64,000 bases of DNA from Micromonospora alfalfae. GTDB lineage: Bacteria > Actinomycetota > Actinomycetes > Mycobacteriales > Micromonosporaceae. Where the stretch lies: contig NZ_JAKKFH010000009.1 of assembly GCF_022230925.1 (NCBI RefSeq), forward strand, positions 62,001 through 126,000, read 5' to 3'. The position numbers and the translations under genes were made by a program. Every line of letters begins with the position of its first letter. Positions within the stretch are counted from its first letter, which is position 1. Below are positions 1 through 6,745 of this stretch, in pieces. The notes beneath the pieces were generated by a model that saw only the letters and a program-made list of their open reading frames with translations, did not search any database and had not been told where the DNA came from.

Positions 1-67
1 TCATCAGCCCGAACAGCACGACCCGGATGTTGTTGGGTCTCGTGCCGGCCTGGGTTGCCTGAGTCAT
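1..67 (-). CDS. MFS drug exporter, N-terminus only (truncated by window edge)
   Basis: Only the first 22 codons are inside the window, read leftward from an ATG at 67. They follow a purine-rich ribosome binding site (GGGGGGAG about 7 nt upstream). The visible peptide begins MTQATQAGTRPNNIRVVLFG, a polar start running into a hydrophobic segment, as at the N-terminus of DHA2-type (EmrB/QacA) major facilitator exporters. The gene is divergent from a TetR regulator across a short intergenic region with a dyad operator, the usual layout for an exporter repressed by its neighbour. Identification as MFS is inference from context and a few residues; another membrane protein is possible. Confidence 0.5.
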   Translation of the reverse strand, partial: MTQATQAGTRPNNIRVVLFGLM

Positions 68-98
68 GGGTAAGCTCCCCCCGAAGATTGCCGTACTT

Positions 99-140
99 AC
101 TTGCCGCCCGGCTAGTCACCTTACTAGCCGCACGGTAAGT
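99..140. promoter_or_regulatory. Dyad operator between TetR gene and divergent exporter
   Basis: Two 18-bp arms, 99-116 and 123-140, are inverted copies of one another with two or three mismatches and a 6-bp spacer. The inner core GGCTAGT / ACTAGCC is perfect. It lies 32 bp upstream of the exporter start and 39 bp upstream of the regulator start. An imperfect palindrome of this size between divergent genes fits autoregulation by the TetR protein and co-repression of the exporter. The sequence shows the dyad; the bound protein is inferred. Confidence 0.65.
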
Positions 141-178
141 TGGGTACAAGCAACGGTCAAGCCATTTGGAGGGTGTGC

Positions 179-757
179 GTGAGCGAGAGCACAGGCGGCG
201 GAACGCGGGAACGGATCAAGGCCGTCGCGCTCGAACTCTTCACCGAGCAGGGGTACGAGAAGACCTCGCTCCGGGAAATCGCCGAGCGCCTCAACGTCAC
301 AAAGGCCGCGCTCTACTACCACTTCAAGAGCAAGGACGACATCGTCGCCAGCTTCGTCGAGGACCGGCTGGAGCGGATGGACGCGCTGACCGCCTGGGCC
401 GCCACCCAACCCGCCACCCTGGCCACCCGACGCGAGCTGATCTCCCGGTACGCCGACACGATGTTCGACGGCACCCAGCCGTCGGTGATGCGTTTCTTCG
501 AGCAGAACCAGACAGCGCTCAAGAGCCTCTCCTCCGGGCAGAAGATGCGCGGTCGGATGATGGAGCTGGCCGAGGCGCTCTGCCGGGGAGACGACTCCCC
601 CGCCGCCCAGCTACGCGCCGCGCTGTCGCTGTTCGCGGTGCACACCAGCTGGTTCGCGGTCCGCGCGCCGCACATCAGCGACGACGAACGCCGCAAGCTC
701 GCCCTGGAGGTGGCCGACGAACTGCTGGCCGCCATCGGCACGCAGCCCGACGCCTGA
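179..757 (+). CDS. TetR/AcrR family transcriptional regulator
   Basis: This 192-residue protein carries an N-terminal TetR helix-turn-helix at about residues 8-55, with the hallmarks FTEQGYEKTSLREIAERL and KAALYYHFKSKDDI, then a helical ligand-binding domain. I chose GTG at 179 because GGAGGG at 168-173 sits 5 nt upstream; a TTG at 140 would place the operator inside the gene and lacks a binding site. It probably represses the divergent exporter at the left edge and itself through the dyad at 99-140. The effector cannot be read from the sequence. Family assignment is firm. Confidence 0.93.
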   Translation: MSESTGGGTRERIKAVALELFTEQGYEKTSLREIAERLNVTKAALYYHFKSKDDIVASFVEDRLERMDALTAWAATQPATLATRRELISRYADTMFDGTQPSVMRFFEQNQTALKSLSSGQKMRGRMMELAEALCRGDDSPAAQLRAALSLFAVHTSWFAVRAPHISDDERRKLALEVADELLAAIGTQPDA

Positions 758-799
758 CCGGGCATGATCGCGCCGGCCCAGGCTCGTCGGTCGCCGGCC

Positions 800-1309
800 T
801 CAGCCGCGCGTCAGCTCCAACCGCAGGCCGAGCAGGTCAACACCCGGCGCCGGTGACCAGTCCTTCTCCGGCGAACGGACGAAACCACGCCGCGAGTAGA
901 GCCGGTGCGCCGCATCGGCCATCCCAGCCCGGACGCAGATCATCACCGCCGTGCAACCCGACCCGGTCGCCCGGTCGAGACACGCCTCGACCAGCGCGGC
1001 ACCAACACCCCGCCCCTGAGCGCCCGGGTCGACAGCGAGCATCCGGAACTCCGCCTCGCCCGGCCCGGCCAGCTCGGCGAACGGGGTGCCCGGCAGCACG
1101 AACGTGACCGAGCCGAGCACCGCCCCGGTCACCTCGTCGACAGCGACCAGCACCTCGCCGCTGGCGGCTCGGGTCGACACGTCGGCCAGTACCTCGCCGT
1201 ACCCGTGTTCGCCCTTGAGCTGGCCGTCCGCCTCGTACGCGGCCACGGTCAGCCGGGCCACCGCCGGGAAGTCGACCGACTCGGCCGGACGGACCCGCAA
1301 CCCGGTCAA
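800..1309 (-). CDS. GNAT family N-acetyltransferase
   Basis: A 169-residue single-domain acetyltransferase. The acetyl-CoA pyrophosphate loop appears as VDPGAQGRGVGAALV at about residues 92-106, preceded by the FRMLAV strand, and the C-terminal LYSRRGFVRSPEKDW is typical of motif B. The substrate is unknown. The TTG start at 1309 overlaps the TGA of the upstream biotinyl carrier gene (TTGA), so the two are probably translationally coupled. A slightly later start in the same frame cannot be excluded. Confidence 0.85.
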   Translation of the reverse strand: MTGLRVRPAESVDFPAVARLTVAAYEADGQLKGEHGYGEVLADVSTRAASGEVLVAVDEVTGAVLGSVTFVLPGTPFAELAGPGEAEFRMLAVDPGAQGRGVGAALVEACLDRATGSGCTAVMICVRAGMADAAHRLYSRRGFVRSPEKDWSPAPGVDLLGLRLELTRG

Positions 1310-1521
1310 GCGATCACGGCGATCAGGTCACCGTCCTGCACGACGTCGCCCTCGTTGACGACGAGCTGCTGGAGCACACCATCGGACTCGGCGACGACCG
1401 GGATCTCCATCTTCATCGACTCGAGGATCACCAGGGTGTCGCCCTCGGTCACCGTGTCACCCGCCGTGGCAACGACCTTCCAGACGTTGGCCACCATCTC
1501 GGCGCGGATCTCCTCGGCCAT
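1306..1521 (-). CDS. Biotinyl/lipoyl carrier protein, TB7.3-like
   Basis: A 71-residue free-standing biotinyl/lipoyl domain. The motif LESMKMEIPV places the modified lysine at residue 37, flanked by the hammerhead strands (GDTVTEGDTLV before, NEGDVVQDGDLI after). The ATG at 1521 is preceded by GAGGGAGG about 8 nt upstream. Stand-alone carriers of this kind serve biotin-dependent carboxylases when the carrier is not fused to another subunit, but the partner is not in this window. The M. tuberculosis homologue I recall (TB7.3) likewise lies beside the sigma/anti-sigma pair sigH-rshA, matching the neighbours here. ESMKM instead of the common EAMKM is a known variant. Confidence 0.9.
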   Translation of the reverse strand: MAEEIRAEMVANVWKVVATAGDTVTEGDTLVILESMKMEIPVVAESDGVLQQLVVNEGDVVQDGDLIAVIA

Positions 1522-1748
1522 GTCCAGGCCCTCCCTCTTCGCGACGTGCCTGCCGATGTATCCAATCATGCGTCGACCGGCGATGGGCGGGCAGCGGCGC
1601 AGCCGGGATGACAGGCCCGCCCTGGGGAAGGCGGCGGGTGTCGACAGCACTACCATCAGCGGGTCGGACCCGACGCCGGACCGCCGGTGGCCGCATCCGC
1701 GCCGAGGTCGTGCGCAGGACGGATCCGACCCATCACGAGGAGGTCAGC

Positions 1749-1823
1749 ATGGCGAAGAAGTCCCGGAAGAAGAAGGCTCGTAAGAAGAACGCCGCGAACC
1801 ACGGCAAGCGTCCCAACTCCTGA
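1749..1823 (+). CDS. 50S ribosomal protein bL37 (24-residue basic peptide)
   Basis: A tiny gene encoding 24 residues, starting MAKKSRKKKARKKN and ending ANHGKRPNS, more than 40 percent Lys/Arg. The ATG at 1749 follows GAGGAGG about 5 nt upstream, an excellent initiation signal. Size, extreme basicity and the terminal NHGKRPN match the actinobacterial ribosomal protein bL37, first seen in mycobacterial 50S structures. It is convergent with rsrA and separated from it by a strong hairpin. Its position beside the SigR locus is as I recall for other actinomycetes. Confidence 0.85.
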   Translation: MAKKSRKKKARKKNAANHGKRPNS

Positions 1824-1876
1824 ACGGGTCGACGGGCCGACTGCCCGTCGCCGCTCAGCCGGCCGAGGCCGGGTAC

Positions 1877-1914
1877 ACCGGTGGCCCGGGTCGACATCGA
1901 CCCGGGCCACCGGT
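1877..1914. terminator. Bidirectional hairpin terminator between bL37 and rsrA
   Basis: A perfect 18-bp inverted repeat (1877-1894 with 1897-1914) leaves a 2-nt centre in the DNA. It lies between the convergent bL37 gene and the sigR-rsrA operon and can serve both strands. There is no U-tract, as is common in high-GC actinomycetes. Confidence 0.75.
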
Positions 1915-1930
1915 CTTGCCAGCTGGTGCC

Positions 1931-1972
1931 GACGCTCAGTCGGCCAGCTCAGACGCTCAGTCGGCCAGCTCA
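1931..1972. repeat. Perfect 21-bp tandem duplication covering the rsrA stop codon
   Basis: Positions 1931-1951 and 1952-1972 are identical 21-mers. The right copy holds the last codons and stop of rsrA (read leftward), and the left copy is an untranslated duplicate. The unit is seven codons long and carries the stop, so the duplication leaves the protein unchanged. Confidence 0.9.
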
Positions 1973-2244
1973 CGGGAGTCGCTGGTCTCGAAGACCACCA
2001 ACTCGGTGAGCTTGACCCGCAGCCGCTCACGCAGCTCATCCGGCGCGGTCTCGTTGCCACAGCAACGCGCCACCAGCGCCCGCACCTCCTGCTCCAGCCC
2101 GTACTCGCGCAGGCAGGGCCCGCACTCGTCCAGGTGGTGCCGGATCAGCGAGCGACGCTCGTCGGCGCACTCCAGATCCAGGTAGAGATACACCTCCGCG
2201 AGCACTTCGCGGCAGTCCGTCTCGTGCGGCTCCCCACAGCTCAC
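1957..2244 (-). CDS. rsrA: Zinc-binding anti-sigma factor RsrA (mycothiol-system associated)
   Basis: A 95-residue redox-sensing anti-sigma factor that sequesters SigR and releases it on thiol oxidation. With the GTG start at 2244, cysteines fall at 3, 11, 41, 44, 61 and 62 and the zinc histidine at 37, the same numbering I know for Streptomyces coelicolor RsrA. The H-x3-C-x2-C core (HLDECGPC) is intact. GGGAGG lies upstream of the GTG. The gene starts within a few bases of the sigR stop (TGA at 2246-2248), so the pair is translationally coupled. Residues 26 (Cys) and 36 (His) are extra potential ligands. The 3' end is duplicated (see the 21-bp repeat). Confidence 0.95.
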   Translation of the reverse strand: MSCGEPHETDCREVLAEVYLYLDLECADERRSLIRHHLDECGPCLREYGLEQEVRALVARCCGNETAPDELRERLRVKLTELVVFETSDSRELAD

Positions 2245-2245
2245 G

Positions 2246-2863
2246 TCACACCTCCCGGCCGGCAGCGGCGGTCGAGCCCTTCGCCGAGCGGGCCGCACTG
2301 AAGCCCCGCTCGCCCGCGTAACGCTCGAGCAGCTTGCGCAGATTACGACGGCCCCGGTGCAGACGCGACATCACGGTGCCGATCGGCGTGCCCATGATGT
2401 CCGCGACCTCCTTGTAGGAGAAGCCCTCGACATCGGTGAGGTAGACGGCCAGGCGGAACTCCTCCGGCAACTGCTGGAGGGCCTCCTTGACGTCACTGTC
2501 CGGCAGCCGGTCCAGTGCCTCCGTCTCGGCCGAGCGCAACCCGCTGGAGGTGTGCGACTCGGCCTCGGCGAGCTGCCAGTCGGTGATCTCCTCGGTGGGC
2601 GCCTGAATCGGCTGGCGCTGCCGCTTACGGTAGGAGTTGATGTAGGTGTTGGTCAGGATCCGGTAGAGCCAGGCCTTGAGGTTCGTGCCCTGCTCAAACT
2701 GGTGGAAGGCCGCGTAGGCCTTCAGGTACGTCTCCTGGACCAGATCCTCGGCATCCGCCGGGTTGCGTGTCATCCGCAGCCCAGCAGCGTAGAGCTGATC
2801 GACGAATGGCATCGCGTCCCGCTCGAATCGGGCCCTGCGCTCGTCCGTCTTCTCGGTGGTCAA
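2246..2863 (-). CDS. sigR: ECF sigma factor SigR (SigH family), short form
   Basis: The 205-residue ECF sigma factor of the thiol-stress response. Region 2 is at about residues 10-80 ([17 protein letters not shown] and [20 protein letters not shown]) and region 4 at about 125-185 ([39 protein letters not shown]). It directs transcription from GGAAT/GTT promoters of thiol-homeostasis genes and is held inactive by RsrA, encoded immediately downstream. I set the short form at TTG 2863, which has GAGGGG 8 nt upstream; a GTG six bases earlier is possible. The frame stays open to a GTG at 3070 with an equally good binding site, so a longer isoform is likely (next entry). Confidence 0.93.
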   Translation of the reverse strand: MTTEKTDERRARFERDAMPFVDQLYAAGLRMTRNPADAEDLVQETYLKAYAAFHQFEQGTNLKAWLYRILTNTYINSYRKRQRQPIQAPTEEITDWQLAEAESHTSSGLRSAETEALDRLPDSDVKEALQQLPEEFRLAVYLTDVEGFSYKEVADIMGTPIGTVMSRLHRGRRNLRKLLERYAGERGFSAARSAKGSTAAAGREV

Positions 2864-3070
2864 CCGCACATCCCCTCGCGTCGGATGCTTTCCCGCCGAG
2901 GATACGCGCACGGACCTGCCCGCAGATTCACTTCCGGCCGGTGTGCCCGTGCTCACCGCACCCACCCCGCCCGGTCCCGCCGTCGCGGGCCACTCCGGGC
3001 CATCCAGCAGCCGCTTCAGCTGCCGGGCGTCCCGCTCGTCCCGTTCCAGGCTTCGTGTCTCGGTTGGCAC
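2864..3070 (-). other. In-frame N-terminal extension of SigR (possible long isoform)
   Basis: Sixty-nine codons upstream of the short sigR start are open and in frame, beginning at GTG 3070 with GAGGGGGG about 7 nt before it. The peptide ([19 protein letters not shown] onward) is charged, then Gly/Ser/Pro-rich, and does not look like a sigma domain. In Streptomyces an unstable SigR isoform with an N-terminal extension is made from the SigR-dependent promoter. The promoter at 3109-3135 lies just upstream of this GTG, the layout expected for such an isoform. Translation of the extension is inferred. Confidence 0.6.
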
Positions 3071-3108
3071 CGGTCACCCCCCTCGCAGAAAAGTCGTCCG
3101 GGGGTAGT

Positions 3109-3135
3109 AACGCGAGATGACCACTGGGGCATTCC
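3109..3135 (-). promoter_or_regulatory. SigR-type autoregulatory promoter of sigR
   Basis: On the minus strand GGAAT (3135-3131) and GTT (3111-3109) are separated by 19 nt, matching the SigR/SigH consensus (GGAAT, 18-19 nt, GTT). A start point near 3100 would give a leader of about 30 nt before the upstream GTG at 3070, whose ribosome binding site it includes. This is the positive feedback loop known for SigR. Confidence 0.75.
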
Positions 3136-3150
3136 GGCCGACCCTCCCCG

Positions 3151-3194
3151 TTCCTGGTCCCGGCCCCGACGGCGGCCGGCGCTGGGACCAGGAA
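3151..3194 (-). terminator. Hairpin downstream of the hydrolase gene
   Basis: An 11-bp perfect stem (3151-3161 with 3184-3194) with a GC-rich inner GGCC/GGCC pairing lies between the hydrolase 3' end at 3306 and the sigR promoter. It would insulate sigR from read-through. Confidence 0.55.
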
Positions 3195-3305
3195 GGGCCT
3201 GGGAGGACTGGTGTCACCGGCCCTGCTCGGGCCTGCGGCACCAACGGATGCAACGACCCGTGCCCGCGCCGGAAACGGTCGCCCCGGCGAGCCGGCCGCG
3301 ACGGA

Positions 3306-3923
3306 TCAGCTGGCCGCCCAGCCCTGGGCGGACAGCCAGTCGCGCACGGCGGTGGCGGTGCCGGCCGGATCGCGGCGCAGGTCGTGCGTCTCACCGGGAC
3401 GGCTCACCACCTGCACGGCCGGTCCCGGCTCCGGCGTCCCGAACGGATCCCGATCGCCGTTGACCACCAACGTCGGCAGGCCGGTGCCCAGTTCGGCGGC
3501 GCGCGAGCGTTCCGGCCGGCCGGGCGGGTGCAGTGGGAAGGCCAACGCGACCACGCCCACCGCGCCCACCGCACGGGCCGTCCGGCAGGCCACCCGTGCG
3601 CCGCTCGAACGCCCACCGACCACCACCGTCGGCACGTCGGCGTGCCGGTCGCGCAGCTCGGCGAGCACCGCTGTCCAGGCCTCGTCGAGGTGACCTGCCG
3701 GTGCCGGCGCACGCCGACCGGCGACCCGGTAGGGCTGCGTCACCCGGACCACCGCCAGCCCGGCCGCCACCGACGCGTCCCGGACCGCGAGCAGGTCGGG
3801 CGCGTCGACGCTGCCACCCGCGCCGTGCCCGAGAACGAGCAGGGCGGTGGCCGGGCGAACCGGCAGGTCGGTGTCGATCCACGCCGGACCGCGCGGGGTG
3901 TCGATCTCGTTGCTGGCTGGCAC
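3306..3923 (-). CDS. Alpha/beta hydrolase, KANL3/Tex30-like
   Basis: A 205-residue compact alpha/beta hydrolase. Visible elements are the oxyanion strand VLGHGAGG (about 30-37), the nucleophile elbow GGRSSGAR with Ser106, an acid in VNGDRDPFG (Asp157 or 159) and His180 in GETHDL. The triad is complete and there is no signal peptide, so it is a cytoplasmic enzyme, substrate unknown. The family is usually annotated as dienelactone-hydrolase-like or KANL3/Tex30. The GTG start at 3923 lacks a strong binding site. It is transcribed toward sigR but separated from it by a hairpin. Confidence 0.8.
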   Translation of the reverse strand: MPASNEIDTPRGPAWIDTDLPVRPATALLVLGHGAGGSVDAPDLLAVRDASVAAGLAVVRVTQPYRVAGRRAPAPAGHLDEAWTAVLAELRDRHADVPTVVVGGRSSGARVACRTARAVGAVGVVALAFPLHPPGRPERSRAAELGTGLPTLVVNGDRDPFGTPEPGPAVQVVSRPGETHDLRRDPAGTATAVRDWLSAQGWAAS

Positions 3924-3974
3924 CGGCCTATTCTGCGCCGCCGGACGGGCGTCGGGTGCGAACCGGGCCGCCGA

Positions 3975-4367
3975 TCAGCTCAGCGGGACCAGGACCAGCA
4001 GGCGATCGCGCACCGGCGGGCCGGCGTCGTCGATGGCGTCCGGATCGGGTTCGACCTCGCCACGCCAGGCGACCAGCATCGCCCGGCGTTCCCGCGGCGT
4101 GGTGCCGCCCCACACGCCGTGGCAGTCACCGACGTCGAGGGCCCAGGCCAGGCAGGACCCCTGCACGTCACAACTGCGACACAGCGCGACGGCGGCGTCC
4201 GCCGGCTCGTTCGGTGCCGGAAAGAATGTCTCCGGATCGACGCTCTGGCAGGTTCCTCTGGTGCGCCATGCGTCGTCCTGTCGCCGTTCTCGCACCGCCC
4301 GCAGCAGTCGCGGATCTCGCCGCGCCGCTGCCACCTCGTGCGGACGCGGCATACGTGCCCGTGTCAT
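3975..4367 (-). CDS. WhiB-family iron-sulfur transcriptional regulator
   Basis: A 130-residue WhiB-like protein. Four cysteines (40, 63, 66, 72) have the C-x22-C-x2-C-x5-C spacing that holds a 4Fe-4S cluster, followed by the turn GVWGG at 84-88 and a basic segment TTPRERR. The ATG at 4367 is preceded by GGGAGGTGGG about 3-8 nt upstream. The tail is acidic and hydrophobic (ending LLVLVPLS). It lacks the AT-hook of WhiB7, so it is a different paralogue from the one at 38832. Which Wbl subgroup it belongs to cannot be decided by eye. Confidence 0.9.
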   Translation of the reverse strand: MTRARMPRPHEVAAARRDPRLLRAVRERRQDDAWRTRGTCQSVDPETFFPAPNEPADAAVALCRSCDVQGSCLAWALDVGDCHGVWGGTTPRERRAMLVAWRGEVEPDPDAIDDAGPPVRDRLLVLVPLS

Positions 4368-4563
4368 CCACCCACCTCCCCCGTGGGACCGGCAAAATCT
4401 GTGGACGTCGTCCGCCCCGTGCGGACCGACAGCCACTACCGGCGCTGTGTTCTATCGCACTTCGCAACACCGGGACAAGGGTCTGCCGGGAACATGACTG
4501 AACAGCCAGGAGACGAATCGCGCTGAACCCTGGCAAATCGGTGGCCGACGATGCACCGCGGCG

Positions 4564-5274
4564 TCAGAACAGGGTCAGCTCCTGCTGTGACACCGGCGGC
4601 GTCACCGCCACCCGCGCGGTCAGCTGTGGCCCGTCGTTACGAACGTCTCCCACCGCCGCACCCACCGGGCGGATCTCCAACCCCGCCAACTGCTCCGCCG
4701 ACGCCGGAGTGAGCAGCCGCCCCGGCTCGTCGGTCGGCGCGAGCCACGACGACCACCGCTCGGGTGGCAGCAGCACCGGCATCCGGTCGTGCACCTCGGC
4801 CAGGTCGCCGAGCGCCGCGGTGGTCAGCACGCTGAAGGTGAGCCGGGTCTCGGCGTCGGACTCCCAGACCGACCAGATGCCGGCCAGCGCGAGCACCGAG
4901 CCGTCCCGGGGAGTCATGAAGTACGCCTGTCGCCCGCCGTCGGGCAGCCGCACCCACTCGTACCAGCCGTCGGCCGGGACCAGACAACGCCGACGGGAGA
5001 AGGAACCGGCGTACGCCCGGCTGGTGGCCACCGTCTCCGCCCGCGCGTTGATCATCCGGGCGGCGCCGGAGGCGGACCGGGACCAGTGCGGCAGCAGACC
5101 CCAGCGACCGACACAGAGGCTGCGGTGCCCCTCCGGGCTGACCCGGACCAGCGGCACCCTGTCGGTCGGCGCGACGTTGTGGTCCGCCCGGACCAGGCCG
5201 TCGGAGTCGTCTGACGACTCGAACAGCGCGCTCAACTCGCCGGACCTCCGGGTCGTCGCGTACCTCCCGCACAT
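4564..5274 (-). CDS. SRAP-domain protein (YedK/HMCES), abasic-site shield
   Basis: A 236-residue SRAP protein. Cys2, exposed once Met1 is removed (MCGRYA), forms a thiazolidine crosslink to abasic sites in single-stranded DNA. The other signature residues are present: NVAPTD at about 33, WGLLPHW, the INARAET block, the catalytic Glu in DGWYEW and the His in HDRMPVLL. Length is normal for bacterial YedK. It is divergent from aroA, 102 bp away, and shows no operon partner. Family knowledge gives the role in protecting replication forks. Confidence 0.93.
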   Translation of the reverse strand: MCGRYATTRRSGELSALFESSDDSDGLVRADHNVAPTDRVPLVRVSPEGHRSLCVGRWGLLPHWSRSASGAARMINARAETVATSRAYAGSFSRRRCLVPADGWYEWVRLPDGGRQAYFMTPRDGSVLALAGIWSVWESDAETRLTFSVLTTAALGDLAEVHDRMPVLLPPERWSSWLAPTDEPGRLLTPASAEQLAGLEIRPVGAAVGDVRNDGPQLTARVAVTPPVSQQELTLF

Positions 5275-5376
5275 GGGGCACACGCTAACGCGTCGGAGGG
5301 CCGTCGGCTGTCCCGCCAACCGGGAGTTCGAACGCCGGGCAACGCCGCCCGCCCGCCGACACGGCAGAATGTAACG

Positions 5377-6675
5377 GTGGGCAACCTGACCGCGACCCGG
5401 CCGCCGCAGCCGTGGACCGCACCGACCGCATCCGACCCGGTGGCGGCGACGCTGCGCCTGCCCGGTTCCAAATCGATGACCGCCCGGGCCCTGGTGCTCA
5501 GCGCGCTGGCCGCCGGCCCGTCGACGCTGGCCCGGCCACTGCGCGCCCGCGACACCGAGTTGATGGCCGCCGGCCTGCGGGCGATGGGCGCGCACGTCTC
5601 GATCAGCGACGACGAGCGCTGGCTGGTCCGACCGCACCCGCTGGCCGGCCCCGCCCACGTCGACGTCGGGCTGGCCGGCACCGTGATGCGGTTCGTGCCG
5701 CCGGTGGCTGGCCTGGCCGACGGGCAGGTCACCTTCGACGGCGACCCGTACGTGCGCACCCGCCCACTCGGCCCGCTGGTCGGCGCGCTGCGCTCGCTGG
5801 GCGTCCGGATCGACGTCACCGGCACCGGCAGCCTGCCGCTGACAGTGTTCGGCACCGGTGGGGTCACCGGCGGCGAGGTGGTGCTCGACGCGTCCGTGTC
5901 CAGCCAGTTCGTCTCCGCGTTGTTGCTGGCCGCCCCGCGCTTCGACAGGGGCGTCGTGGTGCGGCACGTCGGCCCCCCGGTCCCCTCCGCGCCGCACCTG
6001 CGGATGACAGTGCGGATGCTGCGGGCCGCTGGCGCGGCCGTCGACGACAGCACCCCCGACGTGTGGACCGTCGAGCCCGGCCCGCTCACCGGGCGCGGCT
6101 GGGAGATCGAGCCGGACCTGTCCGGCGCGGTGCCGTTCTTCGCCGCCGCCCTGGTCACCGGCGGTGAGGTGACCTTGCAGGACTGGCCGCACAGCAGCGC
6201 CCAACCGGTCGAGCAACTCCGCTCGTTGCTACAGCGGATGGGCGGCGAGGTCACCCTCTCCACCGCCGGGCTGACGGTGCGGGGCACCGGCGTGGTGCAC
6301 GGCCTGACCGCCGACCTCTCCGACGTCAGCGAGCTGACCCCGGCGCTGACCGCGCTGGCCATGCTGGCCGACTCGCCGTCGGTGTTCACCGGCGTCGGGC
6401 ACATCCGTGGCCACGAGACCGACCGGCTCGCCGCGCTCACGCGCGAGTTCACCGCCCTCGGGGCGGACATCACCGAAGCGCCGGACGGGCTGGAGATCCG
6501 ACCCCGCCCACTGCGCGGCGGGACCTTCCGCACCTACCACGACCACCGGATGGCGCACGCCGCCGCGGTGGCCGGGCTCGCCGTCCCGGGCATCGAGGTG
6601 GACGACGTGGGGTGTACCTCCAAGACCATGCCCGAGTTCCCGGCACTATGGTCAGCGATGGTGACGGGCAAGTGA
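5377..6675 (+). CDS. aroA: 3-phosphoshikimate 1-carboxyvinyltransferase (EPSP synthase)
   Basis: A 432-residue EPSP synthase, sixth step of the shikimate pathway, joining phosphoenolpyruvate to shikimate-3-phosphate. Signatures are LPGSKSMTARALVL with the catalytic Lys at 32, AGTVMRFVPP, DASVSSQFVSALLLA, the HDHRMAHAAAVAG block and CTSKTMPEFPALW at the C-terminus. The substitution of Met-Thr in GSKSMT for the more usual Ser-N in GSKSISN is common in actinobacterial enzymes. The GTG start at 5377 begins just after the divergent SRAP promoter region. It is followed by rsgA and hisN, a conserved actinobacterial order. Confidence 0.96.
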   Translation: MGNLTATRPPQPWTAPTASDPVAATLRLPGSKSMTARALVLSALAAGPSTLARPLRARDTELMAAGLRAMGAHVSISDDERWLVRPHPLAGPAHVDVGLAGTVMRFVPPVAGLADGQVTFDGDPYVRTRPLGPLVGALRSLGVRIDVTGTGSLPLTVFGTGGVTGGEVVLDASVSSQFVSALLLAAPRFDRGVVVRHVGPPVPSAPHLRMTVRMLRAAGAAVDDSTPDVWTVEPGPLTGRGWEIEPDLSGAVPFFAAALVTGGEVTLQDWPHSSAQPVEQLRSLLQRMGGEVTLSTAGLTVRGTGVVHGLTADLSDVSELTPALTALAMLADSPSVFTGVGHIRGHETDRLAALTREFTALGADITEAPDGLEIRPRPLRGGTFRTYHDHRMAHAAAVAGLAVPGIEVDDVGCTSKTMPEFPALWSAMVTGK

Positions 6676-6720
6676 GCGTCCGGAAACCCGTAGCCGCTGC
6701 GGGGTTTCTGGACGCTCACT
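6671..6720 (+). terminator. 19-bp hairpin overlapping the aroA stop codon
   Basis: Arms 6671-6689 and 6702-6720 pair over 19 bp with one mismatch around a 12-nt loop. The left arm contains the aroA stop codon. No U-tract follows. It may terminate or attenuate transcription between aroA and rsgA, or protect the aroA 3' end. Confidence 0.6.
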
Positions 6721-6745
6721 GGAGCTGACGAGAAGAGGACAGGTC

